From Heterotrichella gracilis (taxonomy: Eukaryota > Sar > Xanthophyceae > Tribonematales > Xanthonemataceae): a DNA stretch of 64,000 bases. Both the position numbers and the translations under genes were made by a program. The notes beneath the pieces are model-generated. The model saw nothing but the letters and a program-made list of their open reading frames with translations, had not been told where the DNA came from and did not search any database. Each line of letters opens with the position of its first letter. The first letter of the stretch is position 1. Below are positions 46,001 to 58,500 of the stretch, piece after piece. The stretch covers positions 248,001 through 312,000 of the forward strand of contig JAULBX010001114.1 in NCBI GenBank assembly GCA_032358255.1, in the 5' to 3' direction.

Positions 46001-47219
46001 GGACAAGGTGATGTGAGAAATCCTACAGATGGACGCTGCAAACCCCTGACGGGTGTGGACGGTTCATCTGCCATGGACACTGGTTTGCACCCCAAGAAGC
46101 TTATGTACAAGGGTTTGGCCACTTAGTCAGTCGTCACTCCGCAATAGCTCTGACAAGCGCTGACCCCAACCCAGCCACATCATCCTCGAGCACTGACAAA
46201 CCTCTGTCAAACCCTAGTGCCTGTGGAGGTGCCCACAACCCAGAGAGCTGCCCCATGCACCCACCTGTGGCTGCCTCCATGCCCGCATACAGCTCCGCCA
46301 GCCGGTCCATCTTGCCATCCTTGGTGATGTCCCTCCTGTGGGCAGGTGCCTTGCACATGGGGCACTCGGGCTTCACACGGAGGGCGTGCTGGAGGCAGGA
46401 ACTGCACCAGATGGCAGTCAGTCTTGCTTCATAGTTCCGGCACTACTTGCAGTCCGTCAATACGTGCAACTCAGTTGAAGACAGTTGTTATTTCCAGTAC
46501 TCCAGCAATGCGTGCAACACAGTTCCACCAGTGTATACCAGCCATACAGCCAGGTTTGCAGTCAATTTGCGAACGTGGCGCCAAGCACGGTGACAAGCGA
46601 TACTGCTACCTTCTATACACTTTATTTAAGGCTGCTTTGGGGGAAACAACCAATGGTGCAGCGGGTTTTAGAGACTTGGCTGTTGGGTCTGGGTGTGTGG
46701 TGTGACAAGGATGGGGTGGGTGCTGTGAAGGGAAGCAAGCCCACCGAATAGTTGGTATGTGAGAAGTCGTATATGTATGTACTGGGGTTGTGGGTTTTTG
46801 CAAGGTGGGTTTTGGGCAGGAGGGCGGGGGCTTACTGGCAGAAGTAGTGGCAGCAGGAGAGTCTGGCTGTGGGAGGGGACATGATGCTCAAGCTGCAGCA
46901 CACAGAAGGGGGCTACTTGATTCACAAAACACTGGGAGTAGTCCTCTCTGGACAACGGGAGGTTAGCTGATACAGGGAGCACTGTGAGGTTGGCAGTATG
47001 AACGGCATTCCTGGTGCGATGCGGAAGTGTGTTGTTTGGGAAGTATGGTGCTACCAGTGGGTTGCTGGGTCACACCAAAGGAGAGCACTGTGTACGCACG
47101 CTTGCAGAGGTAAAGCTACGTTTGAGGACACGGAGCCTGAGCGTGGTTTTCCCATTTGCTCACCATATCGAGCATTGAAACTCTTTTCCAAGGCTGAGCA
47201 GGTGTGCGGACATATCCAT
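39944..47219 (-). CDS. BRCA1/BARD1-like protein: RING, RanBP2 zinc finger, extended PHD, two BRCT
   Basis: Fourteen minus-strand exons keep phase from ATG to stop: 47219-47164, 46892-46836, 46401-46265, 45899-45392, 45120-44178, 43940-43746, 43441-43202, 42936-42799, 42490-42375, 42235-42043, 41786-41585, 41322-41247, 40650-40427 and 40176-39944, about 1105 residues. Residues 16-54 form a C3HC4 RING (CSICLSIM, CCHYFCHSC, CPMCK), followed by AHRRDITKDGKMDRLAELY, as in plant BRCA1/BARD1. A long Pro/Ala/Glu region follows. Residues 622-641 are a RanBP2-type finger (WACGACTYDNKGSHQKCKVC). An extended PHD (from C719) has CGFC, VHRECAMWAPRV, LRCTECGKGGASLGC and RKTYHLPCA. The C-terminus has BRCT1 (WVLTGSSLVGEERVAL, VTHVVCSVDEQGRARRTFKY, GKWLVTPAWLEAC) and BRCT2 ending VKWLPDCASAYRVQPLDQY. 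Such proteins are nuclear E3 ligases in homologous recombination repair. BRCA1 versus BARD1 is not resolved. Confidence 0.86.
40650..40795. repeat. Copy of exon 13's 5' edge in intron 12 (BRCA1/BARD1-like gene)
   Basis: On the minus strand CTGCAGGCGCACCTTC plus CTCATGGCTGTGCTG at the real acceptor (40651-40653) is repeated about 130 bp upstream, near 40790-40740. The copy keeps the CTGCAG acceptor but is shifted in frame by an inserted base. Confidence 0.83.
41146..41290. repeat. Copy of exon 12's 3' edge in intron 12 (BRCA1/BARD1-like gene)
   Basis: On the minus strand the coding block for VTHVVCSVDEQGRA (real at 41290-41247) recurs about 100 bp downstream (near 41192-41146) with VTHVVRSVDEQGRA coding. 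The donor GT of the copy is GG, so it is disabled. Confidence 0.85.
44635..44735. repeat. Coding hexanucleotide repeat (AGCACC)n, Pro-Ala tract
   Basis: On the plus strand TGGTGC/TGTGGC units run for about 100 bp inside exon 5 of the BRCA1/BARD1-like gene and encode Pro-Ala and Ala-Thr pairs. A second coding tract of (GTGCGG)n at about 44873-44897 encodes Arg-Thr pairs. Confidence 0.85.
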
Positions 47220-48597
47220 TGTGCCCAAACTGCAGCCGGCCTGTCCCGTGATTCCAAGGTGTCTTGTTTCGCCCAGTGACTTGCTGGTCGTGTCAACGGT
47301 GCCCAACGTTAAGGTAGAATAGTTTGCGCCTGAAAGTGCGAAAACCACCAGTGCTGCGCGTGCTGCGATGGGTGTTGGCCCAACACTGTTGGGCTTCAAT
47401 GCAATGCATGCAACTGCAAGTTTCTTTGTCAATGGCCGCGGTATCACAGGTATCCACTACATAAACTGTTCTGTTGTGTGTTGATAAAGAGGATGTTTGT
47501 GAACTTGTCGAGGCGTTCGAGAAAGCTGGCACTTTTACACCTCGAGCTGCGTGTAAACATTTTATTTAGTTCAAAATTTTGAATTATATCGCCAGGTGGC
47601 GCTTTCCCGCCCTTTTGCAAGGCCAAAATTAATCCTGGCTAGGCAGCAAAATCCAAGCCCGTTGTTGTTGCTACGTCATTCAAGGCTACTTCATATAAGT
47701 TGGTTCGTTCGCTGCCCAAGCATACATCAAAGCTGGCTGGCACAGTCAACAGTACAGCACCCGTACACGATGCGTGCATGCCGCCACCATGCCGCCACCT
47801 GGTCCAGAGGGGTAGCCTGCATTGTGCCCATAACACTCCACCAAACAAGAGGACTATTGGCGCCCTAGCGCTCTATCCTTTTACACCTTCACCCATTCTC
47901 AAGTCATAGAAAGGCCAACTTTTAATGGTGAATCTGTTTTGGTTCGTTTCAGCAGGAAATCCCTTAATTAGCAGTGGCAGTGTCAGAAAAAGTCGAAGCA
48001 GAATAAACAGAAATAAGATAAAGTGAAAACAGACCGGTGAAGAGAGAAAAAGTATGAGAGAATTCTTTCCTGTGAAAACAAAAAGTCCAATCAACCGACA
48101 TTGACTGAACCTTACTCAATAGAGTGTTGACCAACACAGGATGAAAACGAACGACTGCAAGTTGTTAAAAGTCGCCGAGGGAAAGGGGTCTAGAAGCCAA
48201 AACTACAAGCTCTTGTTGTTGATCAGAGCAGTGAACAAACAGGTCACAGATTGGGAACCTAGATCCATCACTACCGCTGCCTATGCGGGTACATGTCTCG
48301 AGTAACTTGCGATCGACGTGCACAGCTACCCACAACCTGAGCAAAACTACGCACTTGGTGCAAAAACTGATATGTATTACCAGACATATAAAAACCACCG
48401 CGTTACCTCTATCTCCCCCAGCACATTCCCCGGTTGCCCATGCACACGAGCAGTGGCAAAGTGAACCAACGGTCTGTCAACACTATCCCAGCTAGCCAAA
48501 GCCAATGCGCCAAGCTGTATCTCCACTCAAGGGAGAATACAAACAGAAATTTTTGTAAAGCCCGCCCACACCATCGGCGTCCTCCCCATCCTATTGT
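47220..48597. other. Gene-less stretch: BRCA1/BARD1-like 5' flank and methyltransferase 3' flank
   Basis: No exon is supported. The BRCA1/BARD1-like promoter should lie just right of 47219. The sequence at about 47900-48130 is AT-richer, with many GAAAA runs. Confidence 0.5.
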
Positions 48598-51074
48598 TCA
48601 CAAGCTCCTGCCCTTGCGGGCTATTATCCAGGATGACACCATGTAGTCGTTGTATTTCACATCCCCTGGCTCCCCGCGCAGCAGCTCGGCCAGTTTGGGG
48701 TCATCATGCACACGCACCTTGTTCACCTGGCCACAAGGAGGGGGAACATGTCACAGGGAGGGATGCAGGTATCCCCTGCAGGTCAGTGCACAGGGGTGGA
48801 AGTGCGGTGATGCCATGGCGTGGCCCTTCTCGGACAGCCGCAAGTTGCATTAATCAGATGGTCAAGCTGCAGAATGGGAAACCCTACATCCAAAACCCTA
48901 AATACGTGACAGTGTGCATGGTAATATGCACAGGGGGCATCATCCTGGCCTCCCGGTGCGCATGGCATGTGAGCAGGCCCCCATACCTGCGCCTGGTGTG
49001 TGTCTATCCTCAGCTGGTACCATGCCTTTGACCTGTAGCTGCCGCACAGCTCCACCTCTTGGAAGGGGCTGGCCAGGAACTTGAGGCTGTCAGGGGAGAA
49101 GCGCCAGTAGTCGCGCTTGCCTGCCAGGGGGATATGGGATGAAAAAGGGGGAGCCAAGGAGTTGGAGAGGGATGGAAATGTGGGAAGAAAAGTGGATTCA
49201 ATTTGGAAAGAAGCTCCCTAGGGTATGTAACGGTGGGTCAGGGATTCAGCAGCAACGCTGCAAAGGGGTGGAAGGTTTGAAAACATGCAACGAAGGCGAC
49301 GGACCAAGGGGAAAAAGAGTGCATGGGGGCTTTGAATTACCCTGACTTGGGAACGGAATTTGCTTTAGGTGGCATGCGCAGGTGCCTCCAGGCTGCCTCA
49401 CATAATATGTAGTAGACAGATTTCAGAGGTAATCAATGAATGTTTTTGCAGGCGCAAGTGGACAGACACACTCAGGCGCCTCAGCAGGAGCTATGAAACC
49501 ACGCCACACCCCTGGCCCCGGGCACGCACCAAAGTGGTATGGGTTCATTGAGGGCACCACGATGACGATGCGCCCCACGTGCGGCTTGAGCGCGCGGTGC
49601 AGCTGGTAGAACACGGCCTGCTGGTTGGGCACGTGCTCCAGGACCTGGGGAGGGGGAGGGGTTGGTGGGATGAGGAGGAAGCGGGGGAGATTACCGTATC
49701 AGGGCTAGACATGTTGCAGAGGTCGGCCAAATAAAGGTTTCTATAACTCGTGGGAATTCTTCAATAAAAAAGCTCAAACAATTGATCTTTGTTTCATGTC
49801 TTCTTTCTCACCAGAATTCTAAGAACATCTTTATCCTTTGAGTGTTAATTTAAAATTGTTAACAGAATTGTTTTATAATAACTTGTTCCAAAGAAACCCA
49901 CCGCTGCTGCCCATATAATGCATGTAAATTTTTTCGTCATGCCACTCATGCAATATATTATCTCTGTTAACCATCCCCACCTGGTCCGCAATGATCCAGT
50001 CGTATGTCTCCCTTGGCACCCCCAGGTGCATGCGCATGACATCCACCGCGGGGTAGTCCACCTGGTCAAAGGTGGTGGCCTGGGGGTTGAAGAAGGTGCG
50101 CAGCATGCTGTTGCCAGACACCTCCAGCACCTTGCCTGCGGGGAAAGGAGCAATGATCGCTCAGCAATGCGTTTTCATCTGGTGAGGAAGGGAGTAATTA
50201 TAATAAATGTGTTTCCAAGCAGTGGTTACCCATGTGCTGCCACTGGGGGAGGGCAGTGGGGTAGCATCAGCATCGCATGGTTACCAGTAGTCTTATAAAA
50301 ACCAGCCGCCATTGCTACGCCTACCCTGCCGCTTGTGAGGTCTGACAAGTCAGTCTGACATGGGACGCCAAACTACAACAAGATGAGACTCTACCAGAAA
50401 CCTATCAGCAGATTGGATGCTGGCACCGGATTGGCCTCACGCCATGCAACAACACAAATAGTGCATGCATGGCGGACATGCTGGCCCCACGCCCATGCTG
50501 CCATAGGGACCCCGCCGCCTCTGCAACCCCCAACCCAGAGCACCCCCCTCGATCCCCACCCACCTCTGGCTTCATGCTTGCGCAGCCATTAGCCCACATT
50601 GAACTAGGTTTGGTACCTGATCATCCACAGCCGGTCAAACTCCCTCCCCCGCACCTGGCCTCCTAGGTACAGGTCATCATCTTCTGCCTCTAGCCCCACG
50701 CCCATGGGACCCTGCTTTCCCTGCTACCCCCCAACCCAGAGCACACCTCTTGACCCAATCCCCCACCCACCTCTGGCGTCGTGCTTGCGCAGCCAGTTGC
50801 CCACGTTGTAGTAAGCGTGGTACCTGCTAAACCACAGCCGGTCAAATTCCTCACGCCGCACCAGACCCGGCTGCTCAAAGGGCTCCTCGTAGGTGCAGGT
50901 CACGTTCTCGTGGCGCTGATCCCATAGGTAGATGTTCACGTAGGGCCGTTGTGGGCCCTGCCGGGTGATCCTGCCGCGCGCCCTGCCCCGCAGCCGCATG
51001 GGGGCGCCTTGCAGGGGCTGGGCCAGGGCCAGGGTGAGGAGGGTGGTGGTGGTGAGGAGGAAGAGGTGCTGCAT
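48598..51074 (-). CDS. SAM-dependent methyltransferase (type 11) with signal peptide
   Basis: Five minus-strand exons keep phase from ATG to stop: 51074-50771, 50135-49981, 49644-49530, 49120-48987 and 48726-48598, giving 278 residues. The protein starts with a hydrophobic signal peptide (MQHLFLLTTTTLLTLALAQP), then a basic stretch, YVNIYLWDQRHENVTCTYEE and FDRLWFSRYHAYYNVGNWL. Motif I is GKVLEVSGN. The post-I region reads TFDQVDYPAVDV, then WIIADQVLEHVPNQQAVF, a strand RIVIVVPSMNP and the DYWRFSPDSLKFL block found in many methyltransferases near sugar-polymer genes. It probably acts in the ER, Golgi or outside the cell; the substrate is unknown. Decayed copies of both edges of exon 1 flank that exon. 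Confidence 0.8.
50565..50690. repeat. Decayed copy of the methyltransferase exon 1 3' edge
   Basis: It lies about 200 bp downstream of the real exon end (50771). On the minus strand TTTGACCGGCTGTGG, AGGTACCA and GCGCAAGCATGAAGCCAGAG followed by GTGGGT match the real CTGGCTGCGCAAGCACGACG end and donor. The copy has stops in the original frame. Confidence 0.82.
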
Positions 51075-51690
51075 GTGGGGGGGGGTTTTGAGGTGGGAAG
51101 ATCAGACAGATTGGGGGGCACTTTATTTGGTTTGGGGTTTGTTTGGGGATTGTACTTAGTCACAGGCTGAGCGTGCTGGGTGATCCTGCCCTGCCCCGCA
51201 GCTGCATGGGGGCGCCTTGCAGGGGCTGGGCCAGGGCCAGGGTGAGGAGCGTGGTGGTGATGTCGAGGAGGAGGAGGTGCTGCGGGTGGGTGGGGAGGGG
51301 GGTGGGAGGGTGCAGTCATCAGGCAGGTAGGGGGGTAATTATAATGGTTTGTGGCTATGCGCGCCGCATGACCCTATCACATGCCCTGCCCCGCAGCCCC
51401 ATGCGCGCCTTGGAGGGGCTGGGCCAGGGCCAGGGTGAGAACCGTGTTGGTGGTGGTGAGGAGGAGGAGGTGCTGCGGGTGGGTGGGGAGGGGGGGTTAG
51501 GGGGGTGCAGTGATCAGACAAACTGGGGGGCATTTTGGTTGGTTTGGGGGCGATGCTTAGGTGGTGGGCCGGGCGGGCCGGATGATCCTGTCACGCGCCC
51601 TGTCCGCAGTCGCCTGGGGGCGCCTTGCAGGGGCTGGGCCAGGGCCAGGGTCAGGAGGGTGGTGGTGGCAAGGAGGAGGTGCTGTGGGTG
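51075..51690. repeat. Three upstream copies of the signal-peptide exon start
   Basis: The coding block for LLTLALAQPLQGAP (minus: CTGGCCCTGGCCCAGCCCCT) recurs near 51235, 51420 and 51640, at steps of about 190-215 bp, upstream of the real one near 51020. None keeps the ATG: where the real gene has ACATGCAGCACC, copies read CCCGCAGCACC or CACAGCACC. The copies grow less exact with distance. Confidence 0.85.
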
Positions 51691-53923
51691 TGTGGTGGGG
51701 AGGGGGATTGGGAGGCAGGCAGGGGATGGATTTATTGGTGTGGTGTGGTGTTCTGATTGTACGGGTTGTGCTTGAATTGCTGTGGGTAAAGGAATATGAC
51801 TACCGGGTATGCTACAGGTATGTTGCAACATGGTGAAGGCACCCTGTGGCAGGGTGAAGGTGTGAGGAGTTAGGGTTTAGGGTTCGATTCAAAAGGCCAA
51901 CTCGATTGGTGCATGCTCACCATAGTGGCTGTGCTTCTCTGTCTGCTGAAATGTTGCCTGCTGCTCGTGGGTGGATGGGCGGTTGCCATTGGCCTGCACC
52001 AATCCCTGGGACAGGGACAGGGACAGCCACAGGGTGAAAAACGCCTCTCTGTGACGCTGTGCACGCTGCCCAGGCTGCAGTGTGACAGGGCTGGCGTTCT
52101 AAAGTGAAGTGGTTTGATCTCAATTGGCAACGCTGGGTGCCCTATGTGGGCAGCAGCTGGTGTGCCCTCCAAGCTAGTCTTGGTCAATGATGGCTGTGTG
52201 TCCTTTTCAACAGACAAGCTCCCAGTTGGTTGGTTACTTGCGTGCGTATATTGTGCTTCGTAACCACTTGTTTTCCCTTCTGTAGCCTTTTAGCTGTGCT
52301 TAGGTAGGTAGTTTGTCCTGCGGTAGGGAAGCCCCCTGTCAGAAATAGGGGTGCATGGTGCCTAGGCATAGACAGAGACCAGAACCATTTACGACCGAGT
52401 GACGCGTTGGGTACAGTATCCAAGGTATCCAACTGAATCAAATGAAACATTACAGAAATAGAAGCGACACAAGGGACGGCCATCCTGTCTATCCGCATGA
52501 GCCAGTTGCATGCCAGTCCCATGCCATGCATGGTGCCAATGGGCGAGAGGTTTGGAACGTCTGACACCCAAACCACACCATGGTTTGAGAACCAATACAG
52601 GATATCGTAAATTATACGCACTATGGTGGCATGACGCTGCCGGTGGCCATGTGACCTGCCATCCTACCGAGACACCCCACCCCATGTCCGAAGCCTGATC
52701 TGTTCCGATACCCATTCCGATTGACCCCACTACAACTCGTCAACGCGCATGCATCAGGCCAACTTACTTCCTGAGATCACCACTCTTGATAGTGCTATCT
52801 AAGAATAGCCCAAACACCGGCAACAGAGGTGCAGACGGTTGACCACCATGTGACGTCCACGTTTTTCCTGTTTGGCTGTGCTGTGACTTCGTCCTGAGCT
52901 GCACGTAGAGGTCTAAGGCACGATATCAGTGTGGTTTGTCGGCGACTGAGGTGGTTGGCGCGCACAAGTTACCAACAATTGACCAGCATTAACGGACTCG
53001 GGTCAACAAAAAGGCGAGAATAACTGATCTCAAGGATACCTTGGAATTAAATGGAATACCAGGAAATAAATGGAATAAACCAAGAATAATGGAATAAAAA
53101 ACAGCAGCAGGACACTCATAAATCACTTGAATATTAACATCCAGACAACAGAGGATGTTGGCAAACCGGGAATGATTGCACTATTATCCAATTTATTATA
53201 ACACGACGATCAACAGTCTGAATGGGGCTTGGCTTCACAACAGAAAAGACATGAAAAAGCTAAGGGGGTGAAAACGGCGGCACGCAAGTACGCATAGATT
53301 TCTTGCTAATCAGTCAGGGATGGCCAATCCTGGGAGGAAAATGGTGGGAGCAGAAAGAGAATGTGGTTGAAAGGCAGGTTTTAGACCTGGTGACGGTTTG
53401 GAGGGCTGGTAAAAGTGCGAGAACAAGTGATGACGGTGGAGGTAGACTGAACAACGATACACATTCTCTTGGCTCACTAACTGCGCATCTCGTAACCTCT
53501 AAGTTGCGAGCACACCGCCCACCACAAAAGGCATTCGTGGCCTTGACTAGCCCAGGACCTGGCATAAAGGCAGTCAATGAAGATGTCTCTTGACCAACTC
53601 TTCTTGCGTATAAACACAATGTCACGCAATCAAAGCATTGGAGACAATTGCAATACGCAGTCATACATGGAAATCCGGTGACAATTGTCAACAAAAATCA
53701 TGGCAACTGAGTGCTGATGATCTGCTTGGCCACTTTCCTTGCAACTTGGCTGGCACTGTTGCCACTGTGCCTTCAACAGCCCCGCACTGCGCTGCACAGC
53801 AGCTGCCAGCCAGTCACAAATGCAAACCCAGGGGCACAGCCACCCACCACCACAAGGAGGGACACGCCAATCAGGGTCTGCTCCAAAGGGTCCATCTCCA
53901 TGCGCATGAAACCCTCCAGGCCA
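51691..53923. other. Gene-less stretch
   Basis: It holds a telomere-like tract near 51868 and no supported exon. Around 53040-53110 there are several GGAATA/AATGGAATA repeats. Confidence 0.5.
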
Positions 53924-54505
53924 CTAGTAACCACGCGGCGCCGCCCACACGCCGCTGCAGCTGTCAGGCGCCCATCTCACCACCCCTGGGGCATCCATGC
54001 TGTGCGCGCCCCCCCCTTGCAGGCCAAAAACGCCTTCCTGCTCTGGCGCTCCATACTCCACCCAGCCACCAGCAGAACCACATTGGCCAGGGTCCACGTC
54101 AGCACGCGGTTGGCCACACACTGCTGCAAGGGGGTGAAATCCAGCTGGCAGGTGGCGGAGGAGGGGAGGAACCCACACACCAAGCTTTGCGCTGTGCCAA
54201 AGACCTTGGCCTCCTCCCCGGGTGCGCAGGGCCACGCCTGGAGCGATTGAGTACACTGGCTCACCACTCCTCGCGGCCAGCCCTTGAACACCCAATCCAT
54301 GCTGATTATCGCTAGCTGGCACGCGAACAAGCACCACTGCTGCAGTTGCAGCAGGCCCACCCACACGGGGAGGGCGATGCGGATGCCCACAGCAAGGCTG
54401 GGCACCAGACCGACTGCCCCTGTAATCCAAAAACTCGGCCTCAAGGCCAGCATCCCTGAATGCCAGTGGCTGGCAGCTGTGGACTCGCCGTAGCATAGCC
54501 TCCAT
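53711..54505 (-). CDS. Unrecognised membrane-protein fragment (gene or decayed gene)
   Basis: Minus-strand frames show a polar start (MLRRVHSCQPLAFRDAGLEA, about 54495-54430). After a possible acceptor (GGATTACAG near 54424), a frame down to 53977 has several hydrophobic stretches: AVGLVPSLAVGIRIALPVWV, CLFACQLAIISM and VLTWTLANVVLLVAGW. A further hydrophobic piece (TLIGVSLLVVVGGCAPGFAF) lies at about 53880-53770. The arrangement (FRD..LE..F followed by membrane helices) recalls the N-terminal sensor parts of algal membrane cyclases, but no cyclase domain is present. Clear donors are missing, so it may be a relic. Confidence 0.33.
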
Positions 54506-55573
54506 CTGCTGGCGGGCCGAGCTCCAACTAGTTTCTACAAACGTGCCACTGGCAGGTACTTTCCTCCTATTTCAGTGCAACACATACTGGAGGGTCTGCA
54601 AACGATCTCATCTGGGTGGTCGGGCAACACACCTAAACCTCTAGGCTAAAGACCTGAAAACCAGCCAGCCAGATGCCTTTCACTTAATAAGAACCCTGAA
54701 AGAATCTGGCAAGACTACAGGAAGATCACGTTCCTGGTACGAGATATACTGTTCTGTACTTGGCCGATTGGCAAGCCGGCGCCCGGGGGCTTAGCCCAAA
54801 TAGCAATTGGCCATCACCCACTGAGTGCCAGCCAATAAACTGGCACGACACTCGCAAGCGTGTGTTTTCTACGCCACAAGCTCACACCAACTTGTGAAAA
54901 GGCTTCAACTTGAAGTTCAAAAGTGATATTTGGGCGGCACCTGAAGGGAGTCAACAGCCTGGACTCAACAGTTAGGAGGCACTACACGGTTTCGAATTCC
55001 CGGGGATCAGGCAACGTTTAACAGTAATACCGTGAGTTGCACCCTCCACTAGAGTGCCACAGTTTGCTGAGTTACTGCCCTGCTTTAGGACGCTAGAGTG
55101 CATGCATCCCTCTGGAATGCATGCATGCATAGCGGACAACGCTTGGAAACGTCCTGTGCAACGAAGCGTTCGTGAAAGCGTCCTGTGCATACCAGACGCA
55201 CAAAGCGCCATATATATGCTGACTGGAGAAAGCTGTGTGCACCTGGTCAACTATGCCCTGAAGTACTCGTACGCGTAGTATTTTGATGTGCATGCATCTC
55301 GCTTAATCTGCATGCAATAACCACTGTGCTACAGAATGACAAGGTGCCAGTTTATGTAACTTGTCTTGGTGACTTTCTTGTAAACCGCAAACTGTCCCAG
55401 TGCCAATACCAGGTTCTCAGTGGAACAAGCAGGTTTGCACAGGCGCTGAAAGCCTCCTAAACTACTACAGCGATACAGTTCCCCGAACTCAACACCTCAG
55501 AAAGGCACCCAAAGGACACCCAAAGAAAACCCTTGGCCACCCACGGCAGCCGCCACCCCAACGCTGCCCCATC
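54506..55573. other. Gene-less stretch
   Basis: It holds the 3' flank of the TDO-like/class V gene at its right end. ATGCATGCATGCAT palindromes lie near 55118 and imperfect CGTCCTGTGCA repeats near 55150-55190. No exon is supported. Confidence 0.5.
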
Positions 55574-58500
55574 CTACATGCGCCGCATCCTGTCCAGCAG
55601 CTCGCCCACATCCCTTTGGCTGTGGTTGAACCCAAAGCCCACCCGCAGGTACCTGCCCCGGCAGTCCACCACCACCCCGCAGCGCCTGGCCAGCGCCGTC
55701 ACCACCTGGCCAGCCTGGTGCGCACACGCCATGGCAAACACCTGCACACATGCCCACACACGCCTCCGTCAGCGACACACCTACACCTGGAAGCCAGCTG
55801 GCAGCATGAGAAGACAGGGCGCCATGCCTAGAGTTCCAGCTATAAAACCCTCCTCCTTCCATTCATAGTGAGGGCTGGGGACACGCCAACCACTAATCAG
55901 GCTCCTCCAAAACCTGCCCGCTCAGTATACACGCCTAAACAGTCAGGTGCCCAGGTACAAACAGCAAGGCATCCGCTGTGGTGCTGGGAGTGACGGGATG
56001 TCGAATACCAACAGCAAGGCACCGCCTTTGGACAGAACCTACAAAGCAACAACAGTGGACATTGAGGCTCCATGCACAGATATATCAGGAGGGGTATCCC
56101 CACGTACCAGTGTGTGTGACCTGTGCTCCTGCGCCTGGGGCCGCACCAGCCTGTCCAGGGTGACCTCCCCTTGCAATAACCCCTCCAGCCCCCTCAGAAA
56201 CACCGTCTGCAGCTCCATCACGTGCGCGTGCAGCCCCCCTACGCTGATGCTAACCTCCTCCCCTGGCTGGGAGTCACCCGGGGCTGTTGTCGTGTAGGGT
56301 TTGGTAAGGGTGTTGGCTTGGCCTGCGTTGCTTCCCCTCCACAGCGCTGCCAGGTGGTTGAAGGTGAGTAATGGAAGCATGAAGGAGGGGGTGGCGCCCT
56401 GGAACGCCAAGTCAGCGCTGTAGCCCACCTGCAGGCAAAGCCGGGCCAGTCAGGTTCAACTTGGGACGCCACTTAACACGATATGCACCCATGGATATTC
56501 TTGGTCATGACTGGCATTTAAACAATTTTCAACCAGCTTTGGCACCCATGTGGAACCATACATGCATCAAAATTTTAAAATGATAAATACTATAAATCAA
56601 CCAACCTAATAAAAATATTATTTGAAATAAAATTTTTATTAGGTTGATTGATTTATAGTATTTATCAATAGATGCAGATAGATGATCTAAAACACTCCAG
56701 CCAAGCAACAGCAAATGGCGCGCCAAGGAACTGCAACATACCAGCCAGCACATGCAAGACTGTCTATACACTGCAAGTAAGAAAGGGGGCCGGGACATGT
56801 ATGGCTGCACGCACCTTGTCCCCCAGCTCCACCCCTTCACTCCCAGCAGCAAGCACCGAGGGGTCCGCCAGCCAGCCAGTGAGGAGCGGTCTCAACTGCC
56901 CTCCGCCAGCTGGCAGCGTCAGGAAGGCGCAGTTTGCACCACACCCCACGTGCTTCAACAGCCCCCCCAGGTAGCATACCCGCCCCGCCACCTGCCCCAG
57001 ATCTGTGGGCAGGGCCCCAAAGCCATGGTAGGCATCCACCACCACAACCGGGTAGCGTACCCCTAGGGTTTTAGTAGGGTTTTGGGGAGGGTATGGGTCG
57101 ATGGCCCCCGCCTGCTCCAAGGTGGTGATGAGACTGGGGATGCTGGGGATGAGGGTCTGCTGGGTGAGGTAGGTGGTCTGGCTCACGTAGATGAGGTGGT
57201 AGGGGGAGGAAGAGGAGGCCTTTTCGGCCAAACGGGTAGGGAAATCCTCCACTGGCTGCGCCGGCACCACATCCACATGGATCTTGAGCCAATTAGAGGC
57301 CTCCAGGAGGCGATTCAGCTGGCGGGTGATGGAGTAGAACTCGGTGTCTGACGTCAGCACACGCAGGGGCACACACCCATTGGCTGCTGTTGATCCTGCC
57401 GCTGATGCTGGCGCGTGCGTCCCTTCTCCGCCCGCATAAAATCCTCCCCTTGGAGGCGTGCTTTCAATTTTCCCCCCTGATGACATCACATCCGCCAATA
57501 TTGCTGACATCAGCTTGGTGATGAGCTCGTGGGTGTTGTGGCCAAACTGCACCGTCACCTCGCTGTGGGGGCCAGCCCCAGGGATGCCCAGCATCCCTCG
57601 AATGTTCTGCGCAGCGCAGGGCATGACCTCCCCGAAAAGCACGTCCCAGCTGGCATTTCCCACCTGCTGGAGCACATACAGGTCCCGGAGGGCCATGTGG
57701 TGCGCGCGGGGACTGATCTGACCCCAGGCGTGGTCCTGGAAAATGAGGGGCGGTCCCTGGGAGGCCGGGGATCCCAGCTGGGTGGCCAGCTGGTGCCTGG
57801 CTGTCTCCACTGCCTGCTGGAGATCACATGGGACACCGTCTGTGCTGTACAGCCACTGGCGCCTGCGTTCAAACGCCGAGTCCAGGACCGATGGTGCGTC
57901 TCCAGTTGGTGGTGGACCTGAAGGGGATACAGCTACATCTGGGCTCAAATCTGAGCTTAATTCTGCCACATCTGGGGCTGGGCTGCAGCTGCGCGGGGTG
58001 CCAAAATCTGCTGACTCCGCTGACTCTGCCTCGCTGTCTGTCCCCAGCTCCTCCCCTGTATGATCACCCACCTGTGCCTCTTCCTCAGTGACCGCCTCCC
58101 CTTGCGCATTGCTGTCACTCCTGCCCAACACCTTGCGCAACCTCCCCAGCCACCCCTCGCTCCCCTTCTCCCCCTCCTCGCGCTCCCCCTCCTCGCGCTC
58201 CACCTCGTCCCCCCTTGCACCCGCATCCCCACCCCCAGCAGCCACCACGAGCGCCGAAGCCACCACCCCAGTCGCATCCACCGACATCTTATACTTGTTG
58301 ATTATCTGGTGCATGATCTTCCCCTTGACATGCGCCAGCTCAGCGTCCATGTGTCGCCCAAGCAGGCAGCGCACAGAGTCAAGTTGGGGGAATACAGGGG
58401 TATCGTAGGTAGACTTGAGGCCTGTGGGGGGTTGGGAAAGGAAATCAGAACAGCATGTAAATCAAATAGGAGGGATCTTGCATTGTCATGCCACATTTAC

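Noticed and set aside
53711-54315. Plus-strand frames with a hydrophobic start (MLMICLATFLATWLALL)
   Set aside because: The minus strand has more and better membrane segments here; the plus frames have no motif and poor splice context.
57071-58091. Several plus-strand frames opposite exon 10 of the TDO-like/class V gene
   Set aside because: High GC content keeps all frames open; only the minus frame carries PLP-enzyme motifs.
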